Assembly (NCBI GenBank): GCA_030248135.1
Contig: JASANC010002213.1
Location: 62,001 to 126,000 of the forward strand
Length of the DNA: 64,000 nucleotides
Source of the DNA: Theristus sp. LFF4_11
Taxonomy: Eukaryota; Nematoda; Chromadorea; Monhysterida; Xyalidae
Direction of reading: 5' to 3'
The position numbers and the translations under genes are program-made. Of this stretch, positions 37,088 through 48,104 are shown in pieces. Each line of letters starts with the position of its first letter. Positions within the stretch are counted from its first letter, which is position 1. A model generated the notes under the pieces. It was not told the DNA's origin, did not search any database, and saw only the letters and a list, made by a program, of their open reading frames with translations.

Positions 37088-38172
37088 GACTGCTGGTGAT
37101 GTCGCGGGTGTTGTTGGTGTGCGTGCTGGAGAACATGGACAACGCAACTGACGATAAGAATGAAACAATATTTGCGACTCATTTGGTGTTTCTTGTTGGG
37201 TTTGTTTCTGTTTGTTTGGGCTCTGCTTTTCACATTGAACTCTAGTCTTTGGTTAGTTTTGGGGATGGCTCCGAAATATGGGTCTACTGAGCTGAGTCAG
37301 ACTGACAAATTCTGGATAAAGTTCATTCATTGGTTCTTCTGAATACAAAAACAACCAAAATTAACAATGAACAGTTCTCCAGAGTGAAGTCACGTGGGCA
37401 AGTTAAAATTGGGTTGAACTGAAGAAACGGGTTTATTTCAAAAAAACTGCAACAAAAATAGCTCAAAACGTGCTTTTACTGCATTCACGTGTTTTTCACG
37501 TCTTTCTTCACGCGAACACAAATAAAAGTTCGCCTTCGTATTCACGTGTTCTTCAATCTTCGTTTGTCGTTGTCGGCAGTCTGCGGCGGCCCCGAACGAA
37601 TGGCTGACGTTGTTGATTTTATGCTGACACTGTTCTTGTTTTGTGGATCGAAAACGCTCACTAAAAACCAACAGCAATAATCATTCACTTCGCTGTTTGT
37701 TGTTTTCTTCACTCAAGTAGTTCGCGACGAAGACAGCTGGTTATTTACTACACCACTTGAACCTTCTCAAATTGAATGGGCAGGGTCGCTTGCTCCTCGT
37801 CTCGGGCGCTCGCTTCGCTGGCCGCTGAGCTGACTGTTCACTGGCCACTGGGCACTGGTTAAGTTGAATTGAACAGGTTGCTTTGTTTTGTTCATAAAAG
37901 TATAAAACTGGCATGGATTGCTGGAAGGAAACGATCATATTGATGTTGAGAATTTTGGTTTCAAAAATCCGCTAGTTTTGAAGAACAATTTCACAAAAAT
38001 AAATTTTTGTTGGCTTGCCGCTTGGTCTCGCGATGGACGATTGACGAACTCAAAATCGTAGTCGAAGAAATAATTCGACTCAAAAACATAAACTCAACTC
38101 ACGTCTCACAACATAACAGAAAGCCAGCTCAGAAAGAAGACGTTTCTTCCTTGTTTCTCGTGTGAAACTGTG
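37088..38172. other. 5' flank of the phosphatase gene
   Basis: Probable 5' UTR and promoter. A plus-strand frame at 37160-37342 encodes a hydrophobic 60-residue peptide, but nothing supports it as a gene. No repeat was recognised until the transposon block at 38173. Confidence 0.4.
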
Positions 38173-38218
38173 AGTGGAAGCAGTACCGAAGGCGAAAGCA
38201 AATTTTCGAGGGGGGGTG

Positions 38219-39252
38219 TAGGGTTAGGGGCTTTGAAAAAAATTTTTTTTTATTTTTTTTCGTTTTTTTTAAATTTGGATTTTTTTTCAAACTTAAAAAA
38301 AAATTAGAAAAATTTTTCTTCTACTTTGCTCTGAAAATTCGATTTATGGCATAATTTTTTGAAAGTTCAAACCAAATTTTCTTCCCAACTTCTTTGTGTG
38401 CTTAGGTACATGTCATTATTTGGTCATTTTGACCGACGTACTCCATGTTTTTCGATTTGGATGACTTCTAGAGTCAATTTTTAGCGTTGAAATGACTTAA
38501 CTGAATTGAAATATCGTTTCAGAAATCGTTTTCTTGCAACTTAGAACATGTTTTTTCAGTCGGTAGGCCATGAGATGAACATGATATTTTGTTGATTGGC
38601 GTATGTTATAGGTCTACAATGGAGTTGTGCGATATATTGTTAAACAATTGGAGCGGAGATGTTGGTTAATACCACATCACACGACCGTTTTTCAGATACC
38701 CGATAACATGGCCACATGTTAAAACTTGCGTGCTGAGCTAAACTAACGTGTTAAACTTGCGTCTGTCAGTTGCCCGCAACGTGATCGCGAAATCATGGTA
38801 CGTGTTTTCGATACGATGATTTGAAGAGTGGGCTCTCGCCATGTGGCAGATAGCATAGCTGGTTGAACCTGAAAGTAAGTGTCTTGGGGGGGGGGGCGAC
38901 CGGGTCGACAGGGGTTGCCGACTTAGCTACAGCAAACAGGAATTTTTGAACACAGTCAAATTTTGGTAATTTTCTAAAGAGGAACAACTAAGAACGGTTC
39001 AATATTCAAGTACACGTCGAAAATTGTCCTGTTTTACTGTTGAAAATGCAACTTTCCCTCTATGAAATGGACATAATTTCAATAAAACACGATTTTCGCT
39101 CTTATGGTTTTCCGGATCGTTCTGAAAATAGTCTAGATGAACTCAGCTCGACGAGACGCTTCGAACAAACCTAACTTGTAAAAAAAAAATTTTTTTTTTA
39201 ATTTTTTTTTTAATTTAAAAAAAAAATCCGGATTTTTTTCCCCCTAACCCTA
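38219..39252 (-). mobile_element. TAGGGTTAGGGG hAT-like element, copy A, TSD GGGGGGTG
   Basis: Both ends read TAGGGTTAGGGG inward, with A/T homopolymer stems next. Perfect 8-bp GGGGGGTG duplications lie at 38211-38218 and 39253-39260. The uninterrupted target is visible, inverted, at about 41940-41984. Length 1,034 bp; no transposase. Confidence 0.95.
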
Positions 39253-39455
39253 GGGGGGTGTCGTCACGTGGGGGGGGGGTGCCGAAAATTTTTCAGTGTC
39301 AGTCATGGTACAGTGACACCCCCCCGGGCGTGGGCCATGGGGGGCAGTACCGAAGACGAGGGGGGGTGGGGGGGGGTCACGCGACCCCCACCCCCCAAAT
39401 CCTCACACTGGACCATCCACACCCCCCCCTAGACAATTGCTAGACACCCCCCCCC

Positions 39456-40509
39456 TCGGGTTAGGGGAAAAAAAAATCCGGATTTTTTTTTTAAATTAAA
39501 AAAAAAATTTTTTTTTTAAAAAAAAATTTTTTTTTACAAGTTAGGTTCGTTCGAAGCGTCTCGTCGAGCTGAGTTCATCTAGACTATTTTCAGAACGATC
39601 CGGGAAACTATAAGAGCGAAAATCGTGTTTTATTGAAATTATGTCCATTTCATAGAGGGAAAGTTGCATTTTCAACAGTAAAACAGGGCAATTTTTCACG
39701 TGTACTTGAATATTGAACCGTTCTTAGTGGTTCCTCTTTAGAAAATTACCAAAATTTGACTGTGTTCAAAAATTCCTGTTTGCTGTGGCTAAGTCGGCAA
39801 CCCCTGTCGACCCGGTCGCCCCCCCCCAAGACACTTACTTTCAGGTTCAACCAGCTATGCTATCTGCTACATGGCGAGAGCCCACTCTTCAAATCATCGT
39901 ATCGAAAACACGTACCATGATTTCGCGATCACGTTGCGGGCAACTGACAGACGCAAGTTTAACACGTTAGTTTAGCTCAGCACGCAAGTTTTAACATGTG
40001 GCCATGTTATCGGGTATCTGAAAAACGGTCGTGTGATGTGGTATTAACCAACATCTCCGCTCAAATTGTTTAACAATATATCGCACAACTCCATTGTAGA
40101 CCTATAACATACGCCAATCAACAAGATATCATGTTCATCTCATGGCCTACCGACTGAAAAACATGTTCTAAGTTGCAAGAAAACGATTTCTGAAACGATA
40201 TTTCAATTCAGTTAAGTCATTTCAACGCTAAAAATGACTCTAGAAGTCATCCAAATCGAAAAACATGGAGTACGTCGGTCAAAATGACCAAATAATGACA
40301 TTTACCTAAGCACACAAAGAAGTTGGGAAGAAAATTTGGTTTGAACTTTCAAAAAATTATGCCATAAATCGAATTTTCAGAGCAAAGTAGAAGAAAAAAT
40401 TTTCAAATTTTTTTTTTAAGTTTGAAAAAAAAAATCCAAATTTTTTTTTTTTAAAAAAAAACGAAAAAAAAATTAAAAAAAAATTTTTTTTTCAAAGCCC
40501 CTAACCCTA
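39456..40509 (+). mobile_element. TAGGGTTAGGGG hAT-like element, copy B
   Basis: The left end is mutated to TCGGGTTAGGGG; the right end is intact (CCCCTAACCCTA). Flanks are CCCCCCCC (39448-39455) and CCCCCCCA (40510-40517), a near-match 8-bp duplication in a C-run. The corresponding uninterrupted site occurs near 62066-62095. Length 1,054 bp. Confidence 0.88.
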
Positions 40510-40753
40510 CCCCCCCACCCCCCCCCCCTAGATGGACCTAAGTAACAGTGACACCCCCCAAAAATTTTCTCGGACCACCCAAAAATCATGAATTTTTGCT
40601 CAAAAATCATGATTTTTTGTCTTTAAAGTCCATAATATAAGCTTTATATATGATAACTTGACATTCTTCATTGTAATTTCAAAGATTTTGCAGCAAAATT
40701 TAGCGTTTTTCCTTCAAAATTTAAGCGAAAAAATCTCATGGGTGGGGTGGGGG

Positions 40754-41803
40754 TAGGGTTAGGGGGAAAAAAATCCGGATTTTTTTTTTTAAATTAAAAA
40801 AAAAATTTTTTTTTAAAAAAAAATTTTTTTTTACAAGTTAGGTTTGTTCGAAGCGTCTCGTCGAGCTGAGTTCATCTAGACTATTTTCAGAACGATCCGG
40901 AAAACTATAAGAGCGAAAATCGTGTTTTATTGAAATTATGTCCATTTCATAGAGGGAAAGTTGCATTTTCAACAGTAAAACAGGACAATTTTCGACGTGT
41001 ACTTGAATATTGAACCGTTCTTAGTTGTTCCTCTTTAGAAAATTACCAAAATTTGACTGTGTTCAAAAATTCCTGTTTGCTGTAGCTAAGTCGGCAACCC
41101 CTGTCGACCCGGTCGCCCCCCCCAAGACACTTACTTTCAGGTTCAACCAGCTACGCTATCTGCCACATGGCGAGAGCCCACTCTTCAAATCATCGTATCG
41201 AAAACACGTACCATGATTTCGCGATCACGTTGCGGGCAACTGACAGACGCAAGTTTAACACGTTAGTTTAGCTCAGCACGCAAGTTTTAACATGTGGCCG
41301 TGTTATCGGGTATCTGAAAAACGGTCGTGTGATGTGGTATTAACCAACATCCCCGCTCCAATTGTTTAACAATATATCGCACAACTCCATTGTAGACCTA
41401 TACCGTACGCCATTCAACAAGAGATCATGTTCATCTCATGGCCTACCGACTGAAAAAACATGTTCTAAGTTGCAAGAAAACGATTTCTGAAACGATATTT
41501 CAATTCAGTTAAGTCATTTCAACGCTAAAAATTGACTCTAGAAGTCATCCAAATCGAAAAACATGGAGTACGTCGGTCAAAATGACCAAATAATGACATG
41601 TACCTAAGCACACAAAGAAGTTGGGAAGAAAATTTGGTTTGAACTTTCAAAAAATTATGCCATAAATCGAATTTTCAGAGCAAAGTAGAAGAAAAATTTT
41701 TCAAATTTTTTTTTAAGTTTGAAAAAAAAAATCCAAATTTTTTTTAAAAAAAAAAAACGAAAAATAAAAATAAATTTTTTTTTTTCAAAGCCCCTAACCC
41801 TAG
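40754..41803 (+). mobile_element. TAGGGTTAGGGG hAT-like element, copy C, TSD GGTGGGGG
   Basis: Intact termini are flanked by perfect GGTGGGGG (40746-40753, 41804-41811). The empty site GGGTGGGGTGGGGGGTGTGC is present at about 62300-62319. Length 1,050 bp. Confidence 0.95.
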
Positions 41804-42442
41804 GTGGGGGGTGTGCACCCCCCCAGAAAATTTTCTACAATGGTGCACCCCCCCCATGGCCCACGCCTGGGGGGGTGTCACTGTACCATGACTGACACCC
41901 CCCCACTGAAAAATTTTCGGCACCCCCCCCCCCCCCACGTGACGACACCCCCCCCTCGAAAATTTGCTTTCGCCTTCGGTACTGATGGGGGGGGGTGCAC
42001 TATTGTAGAAAATTTTCTGGGGGGTGCACACCCCCCACCCCACCCATGAGATTTTTTGGCTTAAATTTTGAAGGAAAAACGCTAAATTTTGCTGCAAAAT
42101 CTTTGAAATTACAATGAAGAATGTCAAGTTATCATATATTTAGCTTATATTATGGACTTTAAAGACAAAAAATCATGATTTTTGAGCAAAAATTCATGAT
42201 TTTTGGGTGGTCCGAGAAATTTTTTGGGGGGTGTCACTGTTACTTAGGTCCATCTAGGGGGGGGGGTGGGGGGGGGTGTCTAGCAAATTTCGCGGGGGGG
42301 GTGTGGATGGTCCAGTGTCAGGTTTTGGGGGGTGGGTGTCGCGTGACCACCACCCCACCCCCCCCCCCGCGGAGGTCTCGGGTGCTCTGGGGGGGGGTGT
42401 GTACCCCCCCCACCCCCCCTCGTCTTCGGTACTGAGTGGAAG

Positions 42443-43017
42443 TGGAGTGAGTAAAAGACAAACAATAAAAAACGAATCCGCCCGCCCGCCCCCGACCAAT
42501 CCAAATGCTAAGCTACGTTTTTCTGATAAGGTAAATATGGACATTCGGACAAATTGAATTTGAAACTCCGCCTCTTTGTTGTTTCTCTTTGTCACCTATG
42601 TTCCTCCACTCCTCCCTCCTCCTCTCCTGGTTCGACGGAATAGCAAAAATTTGTAATAAACGGATAAACTGTTCTCTTACCACGAAGAAACAAAAAAATG
42701 TACGATATTGTGGGCTGGGCTTTGAACTTTGAAATATGCAGAACGCAGACAAAAAACAGCTCATCTTTTTGCCCAATTTTCTTTTCGTGCTCAACTTTTT
42801 TTCCAACAATTGTGCACTGTTTTTTCATTTTCCATCAACGGACGATGACGCATTTACGCAGGTCAAAAGTCGTAGTTTGATTATTTTAAACAACCCACGT
42901 TTGTAACAAAAAAAATCAAGAAATTGCTGCGAGAAACACCAAGAGAACATTGTAATCGGATCGTGATAGCATACGCTTCGCAATAATTTACTGACTTATG
43001 GTGAATACGTTCAATTA
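42443..43017. other. No gene seen
   Basis: AT-rich DNA just beyond the outer transposon block. Short frames only; no splice-supported exon. Confidence 0.4.
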
Positions 43018-43202
43018 AGGCCCATTCATGCACGCGTGCGCTGAAGCGCGTTGACGCGCGCTGATGCGCGCTAACATGAACGTGCGTATGAATGTGCGTA
43101 TGTTCTAAAACTGAAGCGCGCTGTTTTTTTGGTTCGTGAATGTGTAGCAAAGTGACGCGCGTCAGTGCGCTTCAGCGCGCTTCAACCTCCATGAATGGCG
43201 CT
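43018..43202. mobile_element. PIF/Harbinger-like MITE rich in GCGC, TSD TTA
   Basis: AGGCCCATTCATGCACGCGT to CTCCATGAATGGCGCT, bordered by TTA (43015-43017, 43203-43205). Interior CTGAAGCGCGTTGACGCGCG hairpins and the TTCTAAAACTGAAGCGCGCT core match the copy at 34796-34946. Confidence 0.88.
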
Positions 43203-43614
43203 TTAGTTTCAGAGTAGTGAGTGAGTCACGAAGAAAACCGACAAAACCGATCATCAAGAGAGTACACTGTTTGCCGCGTTCACCCATCGTACGCCTTCTT
43301 TGAACGGTATTGGTGGACCATTTTTGATAAATTCGAGACTCTGAAAGTGGCACCATGAACAAGTAAAAAAATCACACTGAGAAAGACAACACGAAACGCT
43401 CGCAAGTCGCAACTGTGTTTCAAGATTCAATTCAATGCAAGATGCAAAAGTTTGATGCTACGACTTGAAGCTGGTAAATTATAACATTTTTGTGTCAATA
43501 ACGCAGCTTAGTTGCGTGAGAATCAAAACTTTAATCTACCCAAATAAAAACTACAATCGTGTTAATTCAGAATTAAAAAAATTTGAAAAAGAACGAAAAG
43601 ATTGTACTCACATT

Positions 43615-43857
43615 ACAAGTAAGAAAACGCCAAACCTGCTCAAACTCGGGAATCTTTCCAAATTTGCAGATGTCTTGCGGATTTGGCAGCGGCGGCATCG
43701 GTCTGCAAAAAAATAGCGTCGGCAGTTGACAGTTTTCGCCGCCAGTTTGCGCCACTTTGGCGCCAATTTCCGCCAAACAGCCGCAGGTCGCCTGAATCAA
43801 CACGCCGAACTGTTTTTGTTGTTCGACCATCACGGCGGCACACGCGCTGCGGGGTAA
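43615..43857 (-). CDS. Candidate cysteine-rich exon(s), unresolved
   Basis: After an ACCCCGCAG acceptor near 43857 a frame reads ACAAVMVEQQKQFGVLIQ, ATCGCLAEIGAKVAQTGGEN, CQLPTLFFCRPMPPLPNPQ, then DICKFGKIPEFEQ before a GTTTGG donor. A strong internal acceptor (TTTTTTTGCAG) near 43706 means it may be two exons. Cys spacing suggests a secreted protein. Upstream and downstream partners were not fixed. Confidence 0.4.
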
Positions 43858-44068
43858 AAAATGACAGTAAGACGACGACAATGCTTTTTGAAATGCAAAA
43901 AAATATGCGCATCCACTTGACAAGCGGGCGACAACGCCTCAAATTCACTCAAAAAACTTGCACCTTTAAAATTTAGTCAACAAAAACCCGTTGTGTCGGT
44001 TGCATGGTTGAATCTTTAATGCACTTTTTTCTGTTCCAAATTGTTTCAGCGTTTTTAGCAGAAAAATT

Positions 44069-44243
44069 TCAAACGAACTCGCTGCGACAGTGTTCGCGAA
44101 CTTCACAACTACTCCTGAATGCTTTCTCGACGTCAAGATCATCCGGACTGCTGTTGAAATTCTCTGCGTAGCATTGTCTGACTTCGTCTTCTTGATCGGG
44201 ACATAATTCAAAGCCATTGGTTATCCTCGATAGGAATAGGAAC
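44069..44243 (-). CDS. Candidate cysteine-rich exon, unresolved
   Basis: After a GATTCCAG acceptor the frame reads GFELCPDQEDEVRQCYAENF, then an acidic stretch and SCEVREHCRSEF, stopping at 44069 or splicing at a GTTTGA donor. Five cysteines in about 55 residues. Phase does not match the exon upstream (44481-44614), so it may belong to a second gene. Confidence 0.4.
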
Positions 44244-44480
44244 CTGGAATCGGAACAATGTGAAAACGTTGCTGCCGCTAAATGCTGCACGTGTTGCAAC
44301 TTGCAATGATTCAAGAAATTTAAAAATTTTCAAAATGCTCTCCACTTTGACGAATTCGATTTGCATTCAGTTGAATCTGTTGATCAGCCAAATGCGCACC
44401 GATTGTTTTAAGTCTTTTGATTAAAATAAAAGTCTATCTAAATTTTTGTCTTCTTAGCAGCTAAACTTCATATGTGTGCG

Positions 44481-46186
44481 TTACGTCAAATATCTACATT
44501 TTTGCTTGTAACTGCAAACGCACTGCAAGTGTAGCATGTCTGGACCGCCAAATAGCCGAATGACTGCTTCTGGGTCAAAGTCGGTCGGCGATGATGACGG
44601 CTGGCGATGTGCAACTGGAATAATAGGTTAAAGATGAATTCATGAAAAGTGGTTAGTGACGCACAGCTAGTAAACACTTCAAAAAATGTGTCCAGGAAAA
44701 ACCGTTCGCAATGTACATAGCAACCGTGACGACGGTGGTGACGCATACTTCAGTTATAGCAGTGTTCATGAACAAACAACTTCAGAGTTAGCTATATTGC
44801 TGTGTATAGCTATATTTCCGTTGCAAATTCATGAATGGAGGAACCTCAGTGTCATGCTACCACTGGGATCCAATATGTTCGCCCCATGGTAACTTCTACA
44901 ATCTACAGGCACGGAGAAAAAGACTACACAGTGCACACGCAGACGAAACTACACGTCTCGTGGCAACCATCACTAACCAGCTGGCAATTTGACGCCACTT
45001 TCACGCATGCACGCCATGAAGTGCAACATCGGCGGTCTTATGCCGAACGCCGCCCGAACGCAACTCTCGCGTAGAATGCCGGCGATTGTCTTGCGAATTT
45101 CATGCGGCGGTAAGATTGGCGGCTTGTTGCCTCTCGCTTCTTTGCGAATGTGATTCCAGCACCTGAGGAGAAGACACGCACAGTGAGGTGCGTTCATGAA
45201 TTTGCACAGACATTTCATAGCTAGTGATGAAGATTTTTTGACGTATGCAAAAAGTATCACGCTATCACTGAATGCTGAAAACCCGAACGCTGTGTGCAGT
45301 GTACGTGAATTTTCACGGGCACAGCGTTTTTGGGTTGATTTTGTTCGCGCCACTGTTTGCCTTTGAATGAAGCGGCATTCATGAAACAGTGTTTACTGTG
45401 TTAAAACACAGTTACTAAATACTAAATACGGCTTCATGAATGCTCCTTTAGGCTCGCTGACTGGTCCAACCAGCACAATGCAGCCAATTCAGCATGCCAC
45501 TCACTACTCGTTTCACAGTTGGTTTGAATTTTTTGTTTAACTTCAAACAGCATCATTAGGAGCCGTATGACCAGAAAAATGCACTCACGGATAATTGCAC
45601 ATGGCCATTTTTGCTAACGAATCCAGCGGCGCGCCGGGCGGCAGAGTTCGTTCGGCTGTCGTTTTGAACATGCAGAACGCCTCCTGAAAAAAATTCGGCT
45701 TCAAGGAATTTTGTTCAGAGCGGTCGAAAAAGTCAAAATAAAATGGTAAAAAAAGCGTTTTTATTCTATTTTCAGTAAACCTTCAGTTTTTTTTACAATG
45801 GAGACACAAGCTTTTCCGTCCTTTTCATGCCTGGTATGGTAACGTGGTGACGTTACTGCACTGACGAGCCAAGGTTATTATCGAAATCACTTTTATTTTT
45901 AAAGCATCAGCGCATATTGTGATGGTTACAGCCAAGAATGAAGATCAACCACAGGTACCTTTTATTTGTTTTTCGTTGTTTCCAAAAAAGTTGTTCAAAA
46001 GCGTTGGAAAAAAACGCAACAAACCTCTGAGCATGCAGTTTCAGTTTCATTGTAGTTGTTGGTGTTGTTGTTTGCCAGAGTTTCGTTATCGTCGTGATGG
46101 TCGTCATGGTCATGGTCATGTGGATGTTCACAAAAGCAAACCAATGGCTGAATGAGCAAGTGAAAAAAAGATTTTTTTAAATTCAA
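44481..46186 (-). CDS. Secreted cysteine-rich protein with His/Asp-rich N-terminus
   Basis: Exons 46186-46025 (ATG), 45683-45589, 45162-44978 and 44614-44481 (TAA) join in matching phases (0, 2, 1) to 191 residues. The start MNLKKSFFHLLIQPLVCFCE has a basic n-region and hydrophobic core like a signal peptide. A His/Asp run (HPHDHDHDDHHDDNE) and an Asn/Thr-rich spacer with N-glycosylation motifs follow. Later exons carry FCMF, MCNYPCW, ESCV, MACM and a CVCSYKQKC tail, nine cysteines after the leader region. The gene architecture recalls the plus-strand cysteine-rich family, but phases and motifs differ, so homology is not claimed. The intron at 45163-45588 holds a MITE. A TCATTCAG acceptor inside exon 1 means the true start could be different. 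The His-rich segment could bind metal (inference). Confidence 0.6.
45372..45448. mobile_element. GGGGCATTCATGAAGC MITE, diverged copy
   Basis: GCGGCATTCATGAAACAGTG and TACGGCTTCATGAATGCTCC are mirrored ends of the family in the intron of the secreted cysteine-rich gene. A similar but more decayed half-copy (TTCATGAAAAGTGGTTAGTG) starts near 44640. Confidence 0.7.
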
Positions 46187-48104
46187 ATAAGGAAAGTTTC
46201 ACTATATGCCACCACAATTTAGAAAACTTGCTTTTCACTTTGTGGCATATTTTATGATTGCTCAAAAAACCAGCAATTTAGCATTCTAGAACACGTGAAG
46301 TTAACTTTCGTTGGGAAAACGCTTGAAGAAGGCAAATACAAAGAATCCATTAAACAACTTATGATTGCTGCACTATTTCAACTTTTGCAGCTTGAAATGG
46401 TAACGCAGAAAAAGTAACTGAAAATCTTGAGTGAATGACTGCCATTGAGGTCGCAGACAAATCGGCCGATTTCTTTGATAAAAAACGTACCAATAATGCC
46501 AACAGCATTGGAGAACGCAACATTTTTGTCAAACCCAATCTTTTGAAAGCGAAGCTGCCCAACTAGTGTTTTTGATTTTCCAGTTAGGACGATAACTTTT
46601 TACACGTCAAACGCAATTAAATTAAGTGGTTTAAATTTTTTCACCCATTGATGATGTTTTCTGACAGTGACCAACCGTATATAATTGATTAGCAATTTAC
46701 TGCTTCACAGCAACAAAAGTTGGTCATGAAAAAACTTGTTTACGGACAGACATCTGCAATACACTTTCTTTTTCTTGTGGGCGGCACCGGTTTATCGCTG
46801 CACATGATGAAGTTTTAAAAAATATTGTCACGCGTCTCTACAATCAAGATGTCAGGGCGCGGTGGGCTGGACGAAACCGGCAACCTTCACGCTTCAACCG
46901 TCGTGTCCATCCAGATTGATTTACCGCACCAACTTTAGTTTTAGACATTTTTTTTAATTTTACGCATTTCGAAATGGCACAACCTTACTGTGCGCCCTTT
47001 TGGTTGCTAAAGTTTGGATTTTAAAATTGCGCATCTAGACTTGTGCGGCCCCAAAAAACAGTGTCTGCTAGCTGAGTGACGCATTTTATTGAATGAATTG
47101 AACGCGATAAATTCATACAAATAAGTTTTTTGCACTGTGAAAAAAACACGTCCAAAATTTGCGAATTAGAAACTGACATTTCAAAACCATTGTATACCAG
47201 TGGTTAAAACCAGTATCATTCGATTCAGGCATTTTGCCACATTGCGCCACCTTCGCAGAGTCACAACGTGTTCTCCCGCTTTAGCAATTTCATTTATGTC
47301 GTTTTATTTTTAATTGATACCATTTTTGAAGAAACAGCAAGCGATCAATTGATGTGATCCCAATTGAATAAATCAGGTAACAGCGTTTCTTCAAACACCC
47401 AAACATATGAATTTATCAGGAACAACCAAAAAACCAGAACAGGAACGAAAAAAGTAAAGAAGTTCAAAAATACTGCTTGTGAAACCAACAAGAACAAGCA
47501 CAACAGGTAAACAGTTTGGATAGAGCATATCAACTTCAAACCTTGCCAATACACTTGTTCAACAATGATACAGTCTGTTTCTTCAAACCTGCCACAGACA
47601 GACAACCGAACTACAGACAAACGCACAACAACAGAACAATATAAGAAAACATCATGTCATTTCAATCACCTGACATGTTCTTCTAAACAGAGCAAACATC
47701 ATGCAGTCAAAATTTCAGTCTCTAGCTAACAGAGCGACCCGCGTTCCAGAGTTGCATGCAGGAATAGCGCTTGATTTTCAGGTAAAAGACTATGTCCACT
47801 TACAACACAGACATTCCCCGAGCGCACCAAATTGAAATGTCTGCCTGCAGGCTCTGAAAGGCAGCTCACGTTTCCTGGTGTAATCGAATTGACACGTTTT
47901 TATGCACCCCATAGCACATGTTCTTCTTTAACAATCATGAAACTCGCAGTTTGAGTGTGCTGGACTGACCCGGTGACCAGCGATCGAGTTGTTCTATCTT
48001 CGTCTGCATTAAAAAAAACCAAAAAAAACAATGTTGAATAATCGTTGCCGCAACATGCGAGCCATCTGACGCAGCAGATTCAGCCAGAAAAAACACACAA
48101 TCAA
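46187..48104. other. No gene seen
   Basis: AT-rich spacer between the 3' end of the CWC22 gene and the 5' end of the secreted cysteine-rich gene. A short frame MSGRGGLDETGNLHAS near 46850 begins like a histone but does not continue as one. No repeats recognised. Confidence 0.45.

Larger units (their letters stand above)
39345..41984 (-). mobile_element. Inner inverted copy of the CAGTACCGAAG element, TSD ATGGGGGG
   Basis: Starts CAGTACCGAAGACGAGG and ends CGCCTTCGGTACTG, flanked by perfect ATGGGGGG (39337-39344, 41985-41992). It sits in the opposite direction inside the outer copy of the same family and carries two further TAGGGTTAGGGG elements (B and C). Confidence 0.85.
38181..42434 (+). 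mobile_element. Outer oligo-G/C hAT-like element, TIR CAGTACCGAAG, TSD AGTGGAAG
   Basis: The left end CAGTACCGAAGGCGAAAGCA and the inverted right end CAGTACCGAAGACGAGGGGG are bordered by perfect AGTGGAAG (38173-38180, 42435-42442). The host element is interrupted by a TAGGGTTAGGGG element (38219-39252) and by an inverted copy of itself (39345-41984). Its own sequence is dominated by runs of 6-14 G or C, separated by palindromes such as GAAAATTTTC. No transposase frame was found. Confidence 0.88.

Noticed and set aside
37160..37342. Hydrophobic 60-residue plus-strand peptide as a membrane protein
   Set aside because: It lies in the phosphatase 5' flank without splice, start-context or family support.
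38793..38987. Recurrent small frame MFLFRKLPKFDCVQKFLFAV as a conserved gene
   Set aside because: It appears in every TAGGGTTAGGGG copy simply because the copies are nearly identical. It runs through a variable C-run that shifts the frame.
40746..40765. TAGGGTTAGGGG as vertebrate-type telomere DNA
   Set aside because: It is a single 12-bp terminus repeated at both ends of a defined element with target duplications, not an array. The organism's telomere hexamer appears to be TTAGGC.
42175..42435. Gly/Pro/His-rich frames in the G/C-run blocks
   Set aside because: They are translations of oligo-G and oligo-C runs, open by composition on several frames and both strands.
46849..46938. Histone-like start MSGRGG
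   Set aside because: Only the first six residues resemble a histone; the rest does not, and no downstream exon was found.
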